Part shown: positions 9,953 through 19,440 of the stretch, one piece after another
Layout: each line of letters starts with the position of its first letter
Numbering within the stretch: position 1 is the first letter of the stretch
Assembly (NCBI RefSeq): GCF_027625475.1
Contig: NZ_CP115174.1
Span: 4,244,501-4,308,500 of the forward strand
Direction: 5' to 3'
DNA: 64,000 nt
Source of the DNA: Sphingomonas abietis
GTDB lineage: Bacteria; Pseudomonadota; Alphaproteobacteria; Sphingomonadales; Sphingomonadaceae
Notes under the pieces: generated by a model
What the model saw: the letters and a program-made list of their open reading frames with translations, nothing else
Told to the model about the DNA's origin: nothing
Database searches by the model: none
Translations under genes and position numbers: made by a program

Positions 9953-10540
9953 TTAGCGCCGGAGGGGTGGCTTCCACCGGAGCGCCGCCCCGATCCACAG
10001 CAGCCCGAAGCCCCAGCCGGCCAGCACGTCGCTCGGCCAGTGGACGCCGAGCGCGATGCGGCTCCAGCCCACCGCAGCCGCCAGCAGGCACGCCCCCCAC
10101 CAGCCGGCGGGGCGACGCCACAGCGCGGCAAGAGCAATGCAGGTCATCATCGTGCCGGCGCTGTGCGAACTCGGGAAGCTCCAAGACGTGACCGACTCCA
10201 GCCGATCCGCCAGCGGCGGGCGGGGGCGCTGGACGATCAGCTTGATGCCCTCGACCACCAGCCGCCCGCTCGCCAGCGTGAACAGCAGCCACAGCCCGGT
10301 GCCGCGCGGGCCGCGCCAGACCAGCAGCGCCACCGCCACCAGCGCGATCGGCCCCATCCCGGTCAGCCCGCCCAGCGCCGACAGCCACCGCGCCGGCCGT
10401 ACCGCCCAGCCCTGCCTCGCCAGCAAGGCCGCATGATGCACGGCGCTATCGACCGGCACGAGCCACCACAGCAGCAGCCCGGTCAGCAGCAGGGCCGCAC
10501 CGGCGAGAATCAGCCGCACAGCGGGGAGACGCATATCCAT
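9953..10540 (-). CDS. PAP2-family membrane phosphatase
   Basis: This 195-residue membrane protein has the three phosphatase motifs of the PAP2 family in order: KLIVQRPRP, then FPSSHS, then SRIALGVHWPSD. About five or six hydrophobic helices are present, beginning LILAGAALLLTGLLLWWLV. Such proteins dephosphorylate lipid phosphates such as undecaprenyl pyrophosphate or phosphatidic acid, with the active site facing the periplasm. The ATG is at 10538-10540. It is convergent with hppA and divergent from the TonB receptor. The exact substrate cannot be read from the sequence. Confidence 0.88.
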   Translation of the reverse strand: MDMRLPAVRLILAGAALLLTGLLLWWLVPVDSAVHHAALLARQGWAVRPARWLSALGGLTGMGPIALVAVALLVWRGPRGTGLWLLFTLASGRLVVEGIKLIVQRPRPPLADRLESVTSWSFPSSHSAGTMMTCIALAALWRRPAGWWGACLLAAAVGWSRIALGVHWPSDVLAGWGFGLLWIGAALRWKPPLRR

Positions 10541-10618
10541 CGTCGCGCGATGCCACGCCGCCGGCCCGAGATACAATCGGGGAGGACAGAAAGAAGCACC
10601 TATGCCAAGGGGTTGCCG

Positions 10619-12685
10619 ATGAAGCGCCTTGCCCTGTTTGCCGCCACCGTCGCGGCGCCCGCCCTTGCCCAGTCCCTCCCGCCGGAGATCGTCGTCACCG
10701 GCGGCAGCCTGCCGCAGACGCCGGGCGATGCCGCCTATGACGTCGCCACCATCGATCGCAGCCGGCTCGAGGACAATGCCAGCGGCCGGCTCGAGGACAT
10801 CCTCGGCGATGTCGCCGGCTTCGCCCAGTTTCGCCGATCGGATTCGACCTCCGCCCAGCCGACCAGCCAGGGCGCGACGCTGCGCGGGCTGGGCGGCAAC
10901 GCCTCGTCGCGCGCGCTCGTGACGCTCGACGGCGTGCCCTTCACCGATCCGTTCGGCGGCTGGCTGAGCTATTCGGCAATCGATCCCGAGCGCCTCGGCC
11001 TCGTCCGCGTCACCCGCGGCGGCGGATCGGGCGCGTTCGGCCCCGGCGCGCTCGCCGGCACGATCGAACTCGAAAGCGCCGGGCCAAACCAGTTGCCGCC
11101 GATCTGGGCCGATGCCGCTTATGGCAGCCGCAATTCGGTCGATGCCCATGCCGGCGTCTCGGGCACGATGGGCGGCGGCTACGGCTTTCTCTCCGCCGGC
11201 TATGCGCGTGGCGACGGTTTCGTGCCGATCGTGAAGGAGGATCGCGGCCCGGTCGACGAGGCCGCCCCCTATCGCCAGGGCAGCCTCTCCGGCCGCGCCG
11301 TGTTCCCGGTCTGGGGGAGCAGCGAGTTGCAGGCATCGGGCCTGATCTTCACCGACCAGCGCACGCGCGGCACCCCGTACCAGCCCAACAGCACCAAGGG
11401 CGCCGATGCCAGCCTCCGCCTCGTCGGTCACGGACCATGGGGCTATGAGGCGCTCGCTTATGTCCAGATGCGCAGCTTCTCGGCCGGCTTCGCCTCGATC
11501 ACCTCGGTGAACGTGCCGCGCGACACCGCGACCCAGACCCTCAACCAATATTCGGTGCCGTCCACCGGCCTCGGTGGCAAGGTCGAGGTGCGGCCGCCGC
11601 TCGGCGAGCATATCCAGCTCAGGATCGGCGGCGACACCCGCTACGTCACCGGCGAGACCGACGAGCAATATCAATATGTCGCCGGCGCGCCTGCCAACCA
11701 TCGCGAGGCGGGCGGCAAGGAGCTGACCGTCGGCGGCTTCGCCGAAGCCAGCGCGGAGCCGCTGACCGGCGTGACGCTCACCGCCGGCGGCCGGATCGAC
11801 CACTGGCAGATCATCGACGGCTTCCTCCACCAGAGCAGCTACGCCACCGGGCCGCTGGCGAGCAGCCGTCAGTTCGCCGATCGATCGGGCTGGCGACCGA
11901 CCGGCCGCGGCGGCATCGCCTGGAAGCCCGGCGACGGTGCGATCACGCTGCGCGGCGCCGGCTATCTCGGGTGGCGCCTGCCGACGCTCAACGAGCTCTA
12001 CCGCCCCTATCGGGTCGGCCAGGATTCGACCGTCGCCAATGCGCTGCTCAAGCCCGAGCGGCTGCGCGGCGTCGATGCCGGCGTGGACTTCGATCCGCTG
12101 CCGACGCTGCACGTGTCCGCGACCGTCTTCGCCAACCGGCTGGAGGATGCGATCGGCAACGTCACCATCACCGGGGCGAGCCGCGCGACGCTCTGCCCCG
12201 GCCTCGCCGCGACCGGCCATTGCCTCGAACGCGAGAATCTCAATGCCGTCAGCTCGAAGGGCGCGGAACTGGATGCCCGCCTGCTGCTCGGTGCGTGGCG
12301 GCTGTCGGCATCCTATGCCTATACCGACGCGCATGTCCGCTCGGACACCGCGATCGACGGCCTGCGCCCCGCGCAGACCGCCAGGCACTCCGCCTCCGCC
12401 ACGCTCGGCTGGGTCCGCAATTTCGCCGATCTGTCGGCAACCCTGCGCTATGTCGGCCCGCAGTTCGAGGACGACCAGAACACCGAAACGCTCAAGAGTG
12501 CGGTGACGCTGGATGCCACCGCGCTGATCCCGCTGGCGCACGGCTTCTCCGTCCAGCTGCGTGGCGAGAATGTCACCAACACACGGGTCGACGCGGCCAT
12601 ATCGGGCGACGACATCATCGAGCGCGCGACGCCGCGCACGCTATGGATCGGCTTCCGCTACGGTCAGGCGCGCAACGGCGCCTGA
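10619..12685 (+). CDS. TonB-dependent outer-membrane receptor
   Basis: This 688-residue protein starts with a signal peptide (MKRLALFAATVAAPALAQ), then a plug domain (EIVVTGGSLP to about residue 150, with LRGLGGNASSRALVTLDGVP), then a beta-barrel to the end. TonB receptors import scarce ligands such as siderophores, cobalamin or oligosaccharides using ExbBD energy. It ends GFRYGQARNGA, not on an aromatic residue, so a short tail follows the last strand. It is convergent with cysA of the sulfate operon (14 bases apart). The substrate is unknown, and no cobalamin riboswitch was seen upstream. Confidence 0.9.
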   Translation: MKRLALFAATVAAPALAQSLPPEIVVTGGSLPQTPGDAAYDVATIDRSRLEDNASGRLEDILGDVAGFAQFRRSDSTSAQPTSQGATLRGLGGNASSRALVTLDGVPFTDPFGGWLSYSAIDPERLGLVRVTRGGGSGAFGPGALAGTIELESAGPNQLPPIWADAAYGSRNSVDAHAGVSGTMGGGYGFLSAGYARGDGFVPIVKEDRGPVDEAAPYRQGSLSGRAVFPVWGSSELQASGLIFTDQRTRGTPYQPNSTKGADASLRLVGHGPWGYEALAYVQMRSFSAGFASITSVNVPRDTATQTLNQYSVPSTGLGGKVEVRPPLGEHIQLRIGGDTRYVTGETDEQYQYVAGAPANHREAGGKELTVGGFAEASAEPLTGVTLTAGGRIDHWQIIDGFLHQSSYATGPLASSRQFADRSGWRPTGRGGIAWKPGDGAITLRGAGYLGWRLPTLNELYRPYRVGQDSTVANALLKPERLRGVDAGVDFDPLPTLHVSATVFANRLEDAIGNVTITGASRATLCPGLAATGHCLERENLNAVSSKGAELDARLLLGAWRLSASYAYTDAHVRSDTAIDGLRPAQTARHSASATLGWVRNFADLSATLRYVGPQFEDDQNTETLKSAVTLDATALIPLAHGFSVQLRGENVTNTRVDAAISGDDIIERATPRTLWIGFRYGQARNGA

Positions 12686-12699
12686 CCGCCGCTCGATCG

Positions 12700-13416
12700 C
12701 TAGATCACGAAATCGCGGACGAAATCGCTGGCCGGCGCCTTTTCGACGTCGGCCGGCGTGTCATATTGTTCGATCCGCCCGCTCGACAGGATCGCCACCT
12801 TGTCGGCGAGCGCGAACGCCTCCTCGCGATCATGGGTGACGAAGATCGAGGTCAGCCCGACGCGATCGTGGATCTCGCGCAGCGCGCCGCGCAGTTCGCG
12901 ACGCACCTTGGCGTCGAGCGCGCCGAACGGCTCGTCGAGCAGCAGGATCGCCGGATCGCGGGCCAAGGCACGGGCGAGCGCGACGCGCTGCCGCTGGCCG
13001 CCGGACAGCTGCGAGGGAAAGCGACCGCCGAGATCGGGCAGTTGCACCAGATCGAGCAGCTCCTGCACCCGCGCCGCGATCTGCGCGGCCTTCGGGCGCT
13101 GGCCGCGCTTCATCACGGTCAGGCCGAAGGCGATGTTCTGCGCCACCGTCATGTGGCGGAACAGGGCGTAATGCTGGAAGACGAAGCCGATCCGGCGATC
13201 CTGCACCGCACGATCGGTGACATCCTCGCCGCCGAACAGGATGCGGCCCGAATCCGCCGTCTCCAGCCCGGCGATGATCCGCAGCAGCGTGGTCTTGCCC
13301 GATCCCGACGGGCCGAGCAGCGCGACGAACGCGCCGTCGGCGACCTCCAGGCTGACGCCCTTGAGCGCCGAGCTGGTGTCGAAGGTCTTGGTGATGGCGT
13401 CGATGGTAATCGTCAT
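12700..13416 (-). CDS. cysA: Sulfate ABC transporter ATPase CysA, short form
   Basis: This 238-residue ABC ATPase has Walker A (GPSGSGKTT), signature ([15 protein letters not shown]), Walker B ([12 protein letters not shown]) and the switch His (FVTHDREEA). The order of genes (sbp, porin, cysT, cysW, cysA) makes it the energy-giving subunit for sulfate or thiosulfate import. Classical CysA is about 350 residues with a C-terminal TOBE regulatory domain; this one stops after the ATPase core. The ATG at 13414-13416 gives the normal N-terminus [12 protein letters not shown]. It ends 14 bases from the convergent TonB receptor. Confidence 0.92.
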   Translation of the reverse strand: MTITIDAITKTFDTSSALKGVSLEVADGAFVALLGPSGSGKTTLLRIIAGLETADSGRILFGGEDVTDRAVQDRRIGFVFQHYALFRHMTVAQNIAFGLTVMKRGQRPKAAQIAARVQELLDLVQLPDLGGRFPSQLSGGQRQRVALARALARDPAILLLDEPFGALDAKVRRELRGALREIHDRVGLTSIFVTHDREEAFALADKVAILSSGRIEQYDTPADVEKAPASDFVRDFVI

Positions 13417-13451
13417 CGTGTCTCTTTGGTTTCGCGGTCGACGAGCGATCG

Positions 13452-14300
13452 CTAGTGTCCCGTCGCTGCGAGTTGATCGCGATGGCGCCATTCGAGGAAC
13501 GCCTTCACCCCCAGCGTCACCAGCGCGAGTAGCGCCAGCAGCGAGGCGACGGCGAAGGCGCCGACGAAATTATACTCGTTGTACAACACCTCGACATGCA
13601 GCGGCATGGTGTTGGTCAGCCCGCGGATATGGCCGGACACCACCGATACCGCGCCGAACTCGCCCATCGCCCGCGCATTGGTGAGGAGGATGCCATAGAG
13701 CAGGCCCCAGCGGATATTGGGCAGGGTGACGTGCCAGAAGGTCTGGAAGCCGCCGGCGCCCAGCGTCAGCGCGGCCTCTTCCTCGGCCCGGCCCTGCGCC
13801 ATCATCAGCGGGATCAGCTCGCGCGCGACGAAGGGGAAGGTGACGAAGGCGGTGGCGATCACGATCGCCGGCACCGCGAACATGATCCGGACGCCATGCT
13901 CCATCAGGAACGGCCCGAACCAGCCGTTCGCGCCGAACAACAGCACGAACATCAACCCGGCCACCACCGGCGAGACCGAGAAGGGCAGGTCGATCAGGTT
14001 GACCAGCAGATTGCGTCCGCGAAAGTCGTGCTTCGATATCGCCCATGCCGCCGCCATGCCGAACGCCGAATTGAACGGCACCACGATCGCGGCGGTGATC
14101 AATGTCAGCTTGATCGAGGCCCAGGCATCCGGCTCGTCGATCGCCGCCCAGAAGGCGGGCGCGCCCTTGGCGAAGGCCTGCACGAACACCGCGATCAGCG
14201 GCGCGAAGATGATCAGCGCCAGCCACAGGACGGCGATGCCGATCAGCAGCGCACGGATCGAGCGCGGCTCGGTGACGGCGCTTTTCGCACGCAGGCTCAT
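13452..14300 (-). CDS. cysW: Sulfate ABC transporter permease CysW
   Basis: This 282-residue inner-membrane permease has about six hydrophobic helices. Near its C-terminal third is the EAA-type loop ([22 protein letters not shown]) that contacts the ATPase. It pairs with CysT to form the channel. It follows cysT after 24 bases and precedes cysA after 35 bases on the same strand. The segment [17 protein letters not shown] is typical of CysW. Length is in the family range. Confidence 0.94.
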   Translation of the reverse strand: MSLRAKSAVTEPRSIRALLIGIAVLWLALIIFAPLIAVFVQAFAKGAPAFWAAIDEPDAWASIKLTLITAAIVVPFNSAFGMAAAWAISKHDFRGRNLLVNLIDLPFSVSPVVAGLMFVLLFGANGWFGPFLMEHGVRIMFAVPAIVIATAFVTFPFVARELIPLMMAQGRAEEEAALTLGAGGFQTFWHVTLPNIRWGLLYGILLTNARAMGEFGAVSVVSGHIRGLTNTMPLHVEVLYNEYNFVGAFAVASLLALLALVTLGVKAFLEWRHRDQLAATGH

Positions 14301-14324
14301 GCCCCGCCCCTCATCGACCGCGCC

Positions 14325-15212
14325 TCATTGGCCGGTGCTCCGCCATTGGCGCTCGCGCGCCTGGAGGGCGTTGATCGCGGCCAGCAGCACGAAGGAGGCA
14401 ATCAGCATCACCGCGGCGATTGCGGTCGCGCCCTCATAATCGAACTGTTCGAGCTGGGTGACGATCAGCAACGGCGCGATCTCGGACTGGAAGGGCATGT
14501 TGCCGGCGATGAAGATCACCGAGCCATATTCGCCGACGCCCCGCGCGAAGGCGAGCGCGAAGCCGGTGAGCAGCGCCGGCGCGATCTCCGGCAGCAGCAC
14601 GCGACGGAAGATGGTGGCGCGCCCGGCACCCAGCGTCGCCGCGGCTTCCTCGATATCCTTGCCGAGATCGGACAGCACCGGCTCGACGGTGCGGACCACG
14701 AAGGGCAGGCCGATGAACACCAGCGCCAGCACCACGCCGGCCGGCGTATAGGCGATCTTGATCCCCGCCGCTTGCAGCAACCCGCCGAGGAAACCGGTAT
14801 TGGCGTAGATCGCGGTCAGCGCGATGCCCGCCACCGCCGTGGGCAAGGCGAAGGGCAGATCGACCAGCGCGCTGGCCAGCCGCTTGCCGGGGAAATCGTA
14901 ACGCACCAGCACCCAGGCGATCAGCAGCCCGAACACGGTGTTGATCGCACCCGCCGCCAAGGCAGCGCCGAAACTCAGCCGATAGGCGGCGAGCGCGCGG
15001 GGGCTGAACGCCACCTCGGCGAAATGCGCCGGCCCGAGACTCAGCGACTTGGCCGCCACCGCCGCCAGCGGCAGCAGCACGAGAATGCCGAGCCACAGCC
15101 AGGTCAGGCCCAGCGTCAGGCCGAGGCCGGGCATGGCCGAGCGGGGCCGCCGGCGCCGGCTCACCCTGCCCTTCCCGATGGCGGGTGCGGAGAGAGGCGG
15201 CGCGATCGTCAT
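14325..15212 (-). CDS. cysT: Sulfate ABC transporter permease CysT (CysU)
   Basis: This 295-residue permease has about six helices and the ATPase-contact loop [21 protein letters not shown], followed by [22 protein letters not shown], as in CysT. The ATG at 15212 overlaps the stop of the upstream porin gene by one base (TGATG), so translation is likely coupled. An upstream in-frame extension would lie inside the porin gene and is rejected. A basic Arg-rich stretch ([12 protein letters not shown]) precedes the first helix, which suits a cytoplasmic N-terminus. Confidence 0.94.
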   Translation of the reverse strand: MTIAPPLSAPAIGKGRVSRRRRPRSAMPGLGLTLGLTWLWLGILVLLPLAAVAAKSLSLGPAHFAEVAFSPRALAAYRLSFGAALAAGAINTVFGLLIAWVLVRYDFPGKRLASALVDLPFALPTAVAGIALTAIYANTGFLGGLLQAAGIKIAYTPAGVVLALVFIGLPFVVRTVEPVLSDLGKDIEEAAATLGAGRATIFRRVLLPEIAPALLTGFALAFARGVGEYGSVIFIAGNMPFQSEIAPLLIVTQLEQFDYEGATAIAAVMLIASFVLLAAINALQARERQWRSTGQ

Positions 15213-16708
15213 CAGAAGTCGAGGTGCAGCCTCGTCGCGAAGGCATCGCCCTTCGCGGTGGTGCCGTTGAGGCTGACCGGCGCTACGACGAGCGGAGAGT
15301 TCTGCCCCTCGAAGCGGATATAGTTGAACAGCACCTTCATATTTCCCGTCAGATACCAGTTCATCGCCGCCGTCCATGCATGGGCATCATGGTCGAGCGG
15401 CGACAGTCTGTGGTCGGTCAGATTGAGGCGGTCGTAGCGCAGCGCCAGTTCGAAGGCACCCCAATTTCCCTTGGCCGGGTCAAAGGAACGAATGGGGCGG
15501 AGGCGATCGATGACGCCGCCCTTGAAGCTGCGCGCCTCGCCGGTGAGGAGGATGCTGCCGAAGGCATACCATCCATCGAAGTTCAGCGACGGCGCCGCGC
15601 CGAACCGATCGAGGCGCATATGGCTATACTCGCCCTGCACCGAGAAGGGGCCGTATACGCCCGCCCCTTCGAAGCCGTAAAAGGTGGCGTTGCTAACCCC
15701 GGTCTGTGGGCCGCCGGCCGGGTTGGTGCCGGTGATCGTGACCGATTCGATATTGCCGTTGTCGACCCGGACATTCGGGCGATCGGCCAGCGTCACGCTG
15801 TTCCCGGCGAGATCCTTCACATGATAGGCGGACGCGCCGACATGGATGAGGTGGCGCGGATCGTTGATCGGCTCGATCGTGACGCGGCCATTATAGCCCC
15901 ACACCTCGTCGGGGGTGGTGGCGTTGCGGCTGATCGATTCATTGGCGCCGTAGAAACCGCCCGTCGCGGTGATCAACCTGTCGGCATAGGCGACGGTGAC
16001 GCCGACGCGGCGTTCGCCACCGACCGCGCCGAAGGCGGTATTGGCCATGCCCCGCTCGAGGAACTCGTTGAACGCATCGGCGCTGTTCGCCTCCAGCCCG
16101 GCCGGGATCTTGAGCTGCCCGAGCACGAGGGTGAAGTTCTTGACGCCGGTATAGGCGACATAGGCATCGAGCAGGCTGGCCTGGCCGCCGACCCACTCGC
16201 CCTCGAGCCGCCAGGCGAACTGCCTGAACATGCTGCCGTCGAATCCGAAGCGGCCCCGCCGGATCTGGGTGCCGTTATTATAGTCGTAGCCACCCTTGCG
16301 CTCGGTGAACGCGGCATAATCGACATCGACCAGGCCGCGCGGCTTGAAGGTGAAATTGCCGTCGGGCGAATTGAACTGGGGCACGATCGTCCAGCTTGTC
16401 CCGGCGGTCATGTTGGGCTTGGCGGTGTCCGCGCCCCCCGACGAGGCGGCCCGCGCCGGCGCCTGGGCGATCTGCGGCGCCGCCCGCGCCACCGCGGTAT
16501 CGATCTGGGCGGGGATGGTGGCGACGCTGGTCCTCTGGGCGTCGACCTGGCGGTGGAGATCGGCATTCTCCGCCTGCAGCGCATCGACCCTGGCTTCGAG
16601 CGCGTTCAGGCGTTCGAGGATGGCGGCGTTGGAGGCGGGTTTCGCGGCGAGCGCGGGCGAAGCGGCGAGTGCCATGAAGGACACCCCGCCGAGCAGCAGG
16701 TTTCGCAT
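15212..16708 (-). CDS. OprP-like outer-membrane porin in the sulfate operon
   Basis: This 498-residue protein has a signal peptide ([21 protein letters not shown]). Next comes a predicted coiled coil ([19 protein letters not shown], about residues 30-60) and then a beta-barrel of the phosphate-selective OprP/OprO type ([30 protein letters not shown]). It sits between sbp and cysT and is joined to cysT by a TGATG overlap. That context suggests it passes sulfate or a related anion across the outer membrane. This role is inferred from context; the family name refers to phosphate. The 114-base gap to sbp contains GC-rich inverted sequence but no clear terminator. Confidence 0.85.
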   Translation of the reverse strand: MRNLLLGGVSFMALAASPALAAKPASNAAILERLNALEARVDALQAENADLHRQVDAQRTSVATIPAQIDTAVARAAPQIAQAPARAASSGGADTAKPNMTAGTSWTIVPQFNSPDGNFTFKPRGLVDVDYAAFTERKGGYDYNNGTQIRRGRFGFDGSMFRQFAWRLEGEWVGGQASLLDAYVAYTGVKNFTLVLGQLKIPAGLEANSADAFNEFLERGMANTAFGAVGGERRVGVTVAYADRLITATGGFYGANESISRNATTPDEVWGYNGRVTIEPINDPRHLIHVGASAYHVKDLAGNSVTLADRPNVRVDNGNIESVTITGTNPAGGPQTGVSNATFYGFEGAGVYGPFSVQGEYSHMRLDRFGAAPSLNFDGWYAFGSILLTGEARSFKGGVIDRLRPIRSFDPAKGNWGAFELALRYDRLNLTDHRLSPLDHDAHAWTAAMNWYLTGNMKVLFNYIRFEGQNSPLVVAPVSLNGTTAKGDAFATRLHLDF

Positions 16709-16822
16709 AGAGTAAGCCCCTCTCGATCGAGCGATTCCCGCAGGCCGCGCTTCCGGCGCCGCGGGTTCGCCCCTGGTTTTACGCTTTACTCTATGCAGTT
16801 ATTCAATATTCGACGTCGGCCT

Positions 16823-17842
16823 TCAATGCTTGGCTGCGGCAAAAATCTGGTCGAACGCGGCGCCATCGGCGAAGTGCGCGGCCTGCGCCTTGGCCCAACC
16901 ACCGAAGTTGCGATCGATGGTGAACAGCTGGATGCGCGGGAACTTGTCCAGATACTGCTTGGCGACGACGGGGTCGATCGGCCGGTAATAATCCTTGGCG
17001 ATGATCTGCTGCGCGGGGCGCGTATAGAGATAGTCGAGATAGGCCTGCGCGACCTTGCGCGTGCCCTTCTGATCGACATTCTTGTCGACCAGCGCCACCG
17101 GCGGCTCGGCCCGGATCGACACCGACGGCACGACGATATCGAACTTGCCCTGGCCGAGCTGATTGACGGCGAGGAATGCCTCATTCTCCCAGGCGAGCAG
17201 CACGTCGCCCTGCCCACGCTCGACGAAGGTCGTGGTCGCACCGCGCGCGCCCGAATCGAGCACCGGCACGTTCCTGAACAGCTTGATCATGTAATCCTTG
17301 GCGCCAGCGGCACCGTAGGTCTTCTGGGCATAGCCCCACGCCGCCAGATAGTTCCAGCGCGCCCCGCCCGAGGTCTTGGGGTTGGGAGTGATCAGAGAGA
17401 CGCCCGGCTTGATCAGATCGCCCCAATCCTTGATCCCCTTGGGATTGCCCTTGCGGACGAGGAAGACGATCGTCGAGAAATAGGGCGTGCTGTTGTGCGG
17501 CAGGCGGGTCTGCCAGTTGGCCGGCAGCAGCTTGGCCTTCTGGGCGATCGAATCGATGTCATAGCCGAGCGCCAGCGTCACCACGTCGGCCGGCGACCCC
17601 TCGATCACCGAACGCGCCTGCGCGCCCGAACCGCCATGGCTCTGGCGGATGGTGACGTCCTGCCCGGTCTTCGCCTTCCAGTCCTTGGCGAAGGATGCGT
17701 CGATATCCTGATAGAGCTCGCGGGTGGGATCGTAGGAGACGTTGAGGATCTCGGTCGGTGCCGGCGCGGCGGCGGCGGCGGAAACCGCGATCGGCCCGAC
17801 GATCAGCGAAGCGGCAAGGCCGGCAAGAATCAGGCGACGCAT
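16823..17842 (-). CDS. sbp: Periplasmic sulfate-binding protein
   Basis: This 339-residue protein has a signal peptide ([20 protein letters not shown], cleavage near AAAAAPAP) followed by the sulfate-binding protein pattern: [63 protein letters not shown] and [20 protein letters not shown]. It delivers sulfate or thiosulfate to CysT/CysW. It leads the structural genes of the operon and is preceded by a palindromic site sharing a motif with the front of the Rrf2 regulator gene. The symbol could equally be cysP. Confidence 0.94.
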   Translation of the reverse strand: MRRLILAGLAASLIVGPIAVSAAAAAPAPTEILNVSYDPTRELYQDIDASFAKDWKAKTGQDVTIRQSHGGSGAQARSVIEGSPADVVTLALGYDIDSIAQKAKLLPANWQTRLPHNSTPYFSTIVFLVRKGNPKGIKDWGDLIKPGVSLITPNPKTSGGARWNYLAAWGYAQKTYGAAGAKDYMIKLFRNVPVLDSGARGATTTFVERGQGDVLLAWENEAFLAVNQLGQGKFDIVVPSVSIRAEPPVALVDKNVDQKGTRKVAQAYLDYLYTRPAQQIIAKDYYRPIDPVVAKQYLDKFPRIQLFTIDRNFGGWAKAQAAHFADGAAFDQIFAAAKH

Positions 17843-17870
17843 CGATATTCCCTCCCTGGTGATCGCCGAA

Positions 17871-17913
17871 AACTATTCCCCATCCCGCTGGTCGGGAATG
17901 GGGAAAAACTATC
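17871..17913. promoter_or_regulatory. Palindromic candidate operator upstream of sbp
   Basis: The left arm reads AACTATTCCCCATCCCG and the right arm CGGGAATGGGGAAAAACTAT. The arms are near-perfect inverted repeats around a 6-7 base centre, 29 bases or more upstream of the sbp start. The sub-motif TATTCCCCAT recurs at 18411-18420 just before the Rrf2 gene start. Rrf2-family regulators are known to bind AT-bordered palindromes of about 25-27 bases. Binding by the neighbouring Rrf2 protein is inferred. A stem-loop role in RNA is also possible. Confidence 0.55.
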
Positions 17914-17966
17914 AGCGACCCCAAGCAGCGCTTTGCGCCCGGCACCGGCGCCTTTGGCCGCGCCGC

Positions 17967-18398
17967 TCAGGCCGCGGCCAGCACCTCGAACGCCGCGGCA
18001 TTGGCGAGCGTGGTGGCCGACAGGATGCGATCCGCATCCTCGCGGACCCGCGCCATCACCATCCGGATCGCGCAGCCGGCCTCGTCATGGCAATCGTCGC
18101 AGCGCTCGTAGAAATTCTGGCTCGCGCAGGGGACCAGCGCGATCGGCCCGTCCATCAGGCGGATCACTTCGGCGAAGCTGATCTCCGCCGGCGCCCGTGC
18201 CAGCACATAGCCGCCGCCCGGCCCCCGCCGGCTCGACACCATGCCCGCTTTCTTGAGATCGAGCAGGATCAGCTCCAGATATTTGCGCGGCACCTGCTGG
18301 GTCGCTGCGATATCGGCGACCTGCACTGATCGCCCCTTCTCGGCTTCGGCAAGATAGAGCAGCGCACGGAGCGCGTAGCGGGTCTTCTGGGCAAGCAT
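17967..18398 (-). CDS. Rrf2-family transcriptional regulator with a cysteine cluster
   Basis: This 143-residue protein has an N-terminal winged helix (TRYALRALLYLAEAE, then VADIAATQQVPRKYLELILLDLKKAGMV, then SRRGPGGGYVLAR as the wing), typical of Rrf2 proteins such as IscR and CymR. Four cysteines lie in a short stretch (positions 91, 100, 103 and 109), which could hold an iron-sulfur cluster or sense redox state. It sits 124 bases upstream of sbp on the same strand. By analogy with CymR it probably controls sulfur uptake. The true signal is unknown. Confidence 0.88.
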   Translation of the reverse strand: MLAQKTRYALRALLYLAEAEKGRSVQVADIAATQQVPRKYLELILLDLKKAGMVSSRRGPGGGYVLARAPAEISFAEVIRLMDGPIALVPCASQNFYERCDDCHDEAGCAIRMVMARVREDADRILSATTLANAAAFEVLAAA

Positions 18399-18410
18399 GA
18401 TGACCCGCCT

Positions 18411-18424
18411 TATTCCCCATAAAC
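18411..18424. promoter_or_regulatory. Copy of the TATTCCCCAT motif before the Rrf2 gene
   Basis: TATTCCCCATAAAC lies 13-26 bases upstream of the Rrf2 start codon and repeats the TATTCCCCAT half-site found in the palindrome upstream of sbp. A regulator gene and its target operon sharing a motif is the usual sign of autoregulation. Only one half-site is obvious here. Inference; no binding data. Confidence 0.4.
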
Positions 18425-18581
18425 TTGCTCGGCAATGAAGCGTTTCGCGGAAAGGGATGTTATTTGCAGGCGCGACGGGCCGCCCCGAAAGCGCGACGCT
18501 TCCCTTATCGGGCGCCAGCGGCTATGGGCGCCCGCATATCGACACGCGCAACGATGCCCGCGCGACAGACCATGAGGATTG

Positions 18582-18800
18582 ATGGCGAAAGAAGAACTGC
18601 TCGAGATGCGCGGTCAGGTGGTGGAGCTTTTGCCCAACGCCATGTTCCGCGTGCGCCTCGAAAACGACCATGAGATTTTGGGCCACACCGCCGGCAAGAT
18701 GCGCAAGAACCGCATCCGCGTGCTGGTGGGCGACGAGGTTCTCGTCGAACTGACGCCTTATGATCTCACCAAGGGCCGCATCACCTACCGCTTCAAGTGA
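18582..18800 (+). CDS. infA: Translation initiation factor IF-1
   Basis: This 72-residue protein has the complete S1-like OB fold of IF-1: [58 protein letters not shown] and [10 protein letters not shown]. It binds the ribosomal A site of the small subunit during initiation. A TTG codon directly precedes the ATG, but the ATG gives the canonical length. It is followed by maf after 37 bases and is probably co-transcribed with it. Confidence 0.98.
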   Translation: MAKEELLEMRGQVVELLPNAMFRVRLENDHEILGHTAGKMRKNRIRVLVGDEVLVELTPYDLTKGRITYRFK

Positions 18801-18837
18801 CGCGGCTCGGCCACGTGCCGCGATAACGGGGGTTTCC

Positions 18838-19440
18838 ATGCGTTTCGTCCTGGCTTCCGCCAGCCCGCGCCGGCTCGAGCTGCTTGCGCGACTCGGGGTC
18901 ACGCCCGATGCGGTTGACCCCGCCGATATCGACGAGAGCGCACGCCGGCTCGAGCTGCCGCTGCCCCATGCCCGCAGGCTCGCGGCCGAGAAGGCGGCGG
19001 CCGTCGCCGCACGCCATCCCGGCGCGGTCGTGCTGGCGAGCGACACCGTGGTCGCCTGCGGCCGCCGCATCCTGCCCAAGGCCGAAGATCGAGCGACCGC
19101 GCGCCGCTGCCTGGAGCTGCTGTCCGGCCGCCGTCATCGCGTCTATTCCACGGTCACGCTGATCGACGCCGACGGCCGCGCCCGCCATCGCGAATCGACC
19201 AGCATCCTCGCCTTCAAGCGGCTCTCCCCCCAGGAGATCCACGCCTATGTCGAAGGCGGGGAAGGCATCGGCAAGGCCGGCGGCTATGCCATCCAGGGCT
19301 TTGCCGAAAGCTTCGTGAAGAGCCTCACCGGCAGCCACTCCGGGGTGATGGGTCTGCCGCTGTTCGAAACGCGGGCGCTGCTGGTCGCCGCGGGCCTCCA
19401 GCTTGCCGGCCTGCAGCTTGCCGGCCTGCAGCTTGGCTGA
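18838..19440 (+). CDS. maf: Maf-family nucleotide pyrophosphatase
   Basis: This 200-residue protein has the Maf/Ham1-like fold: the N-terminal VLASASPRRLELLARLG with its SxxR loop, VLASDTVVACGRRIL in the middle, and the later AGGYAIQGFAESFVKSLTGSHSGVMGLPL. Maf proteins hydrolyse non-canonical or canonical nucleoside triphosphates to monophosphates. The last 14 residues repeat LQLAG, encoded by a 15-base tandem repeat, and are probably a recent, non-conserved extension. It overlaps the start of the RNase gene. Confidence 0.92.
   Translation: MRFVLASASPRRLELLARLGVTPDAVDPADIDESARRLELPLPHARRLAAEKAAAVAARHPGAVVLASDTVVACGRRILPKAEDRATARRCLELLSGRRHRVYSTVTLIDADGRARHRESTSILAFKRLSPQEIHAYVEGGEGIGKAGGYAIQGFAESFVKSLTGSHSGVMGLPLFETRALLVAAGLQLAGLQLAGLQLG
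19399..19435. repeat. 15-base tandem repeat at the maf/RNase junction
   Basis: CAGCTTGCCGGCCTG occurs twice exactly (19399-19413, 19414-19428) and then starts a third time (CAGCTTG). In the maf frame it encodes LQLAG units. In the other frame each unit carries a TTG codon, and the last one is the proposed start of the RNase gene. Because it is a multiple of three, slippage would change the length of the maf tail without a frameshift. Confidence 0.8.

Noticed and set aside
10541..10618. Cobalamin riboswitch before the TonB receptor
   Set aside because: No B12-box-like sequence or pseudoknot arms were found; the gap is too short for the aptamer.
9953..12541. Very long open frame on the minus strand opposite the TonB receptor
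   Set aside because: It is an antisense shadow of the GC-rich receptor gene; only its last 196 codons (the PAP2 protein) have real motifs and a signal of membrane helices.
15185..18181. 998-codon plus-strand open frame across the sulfate operon
   Set aside because: It lies opposite sbp, porin and the Rrf2 gene, has Arg/Asp-rich composition typical of antisense frames, and no recognisable domain.
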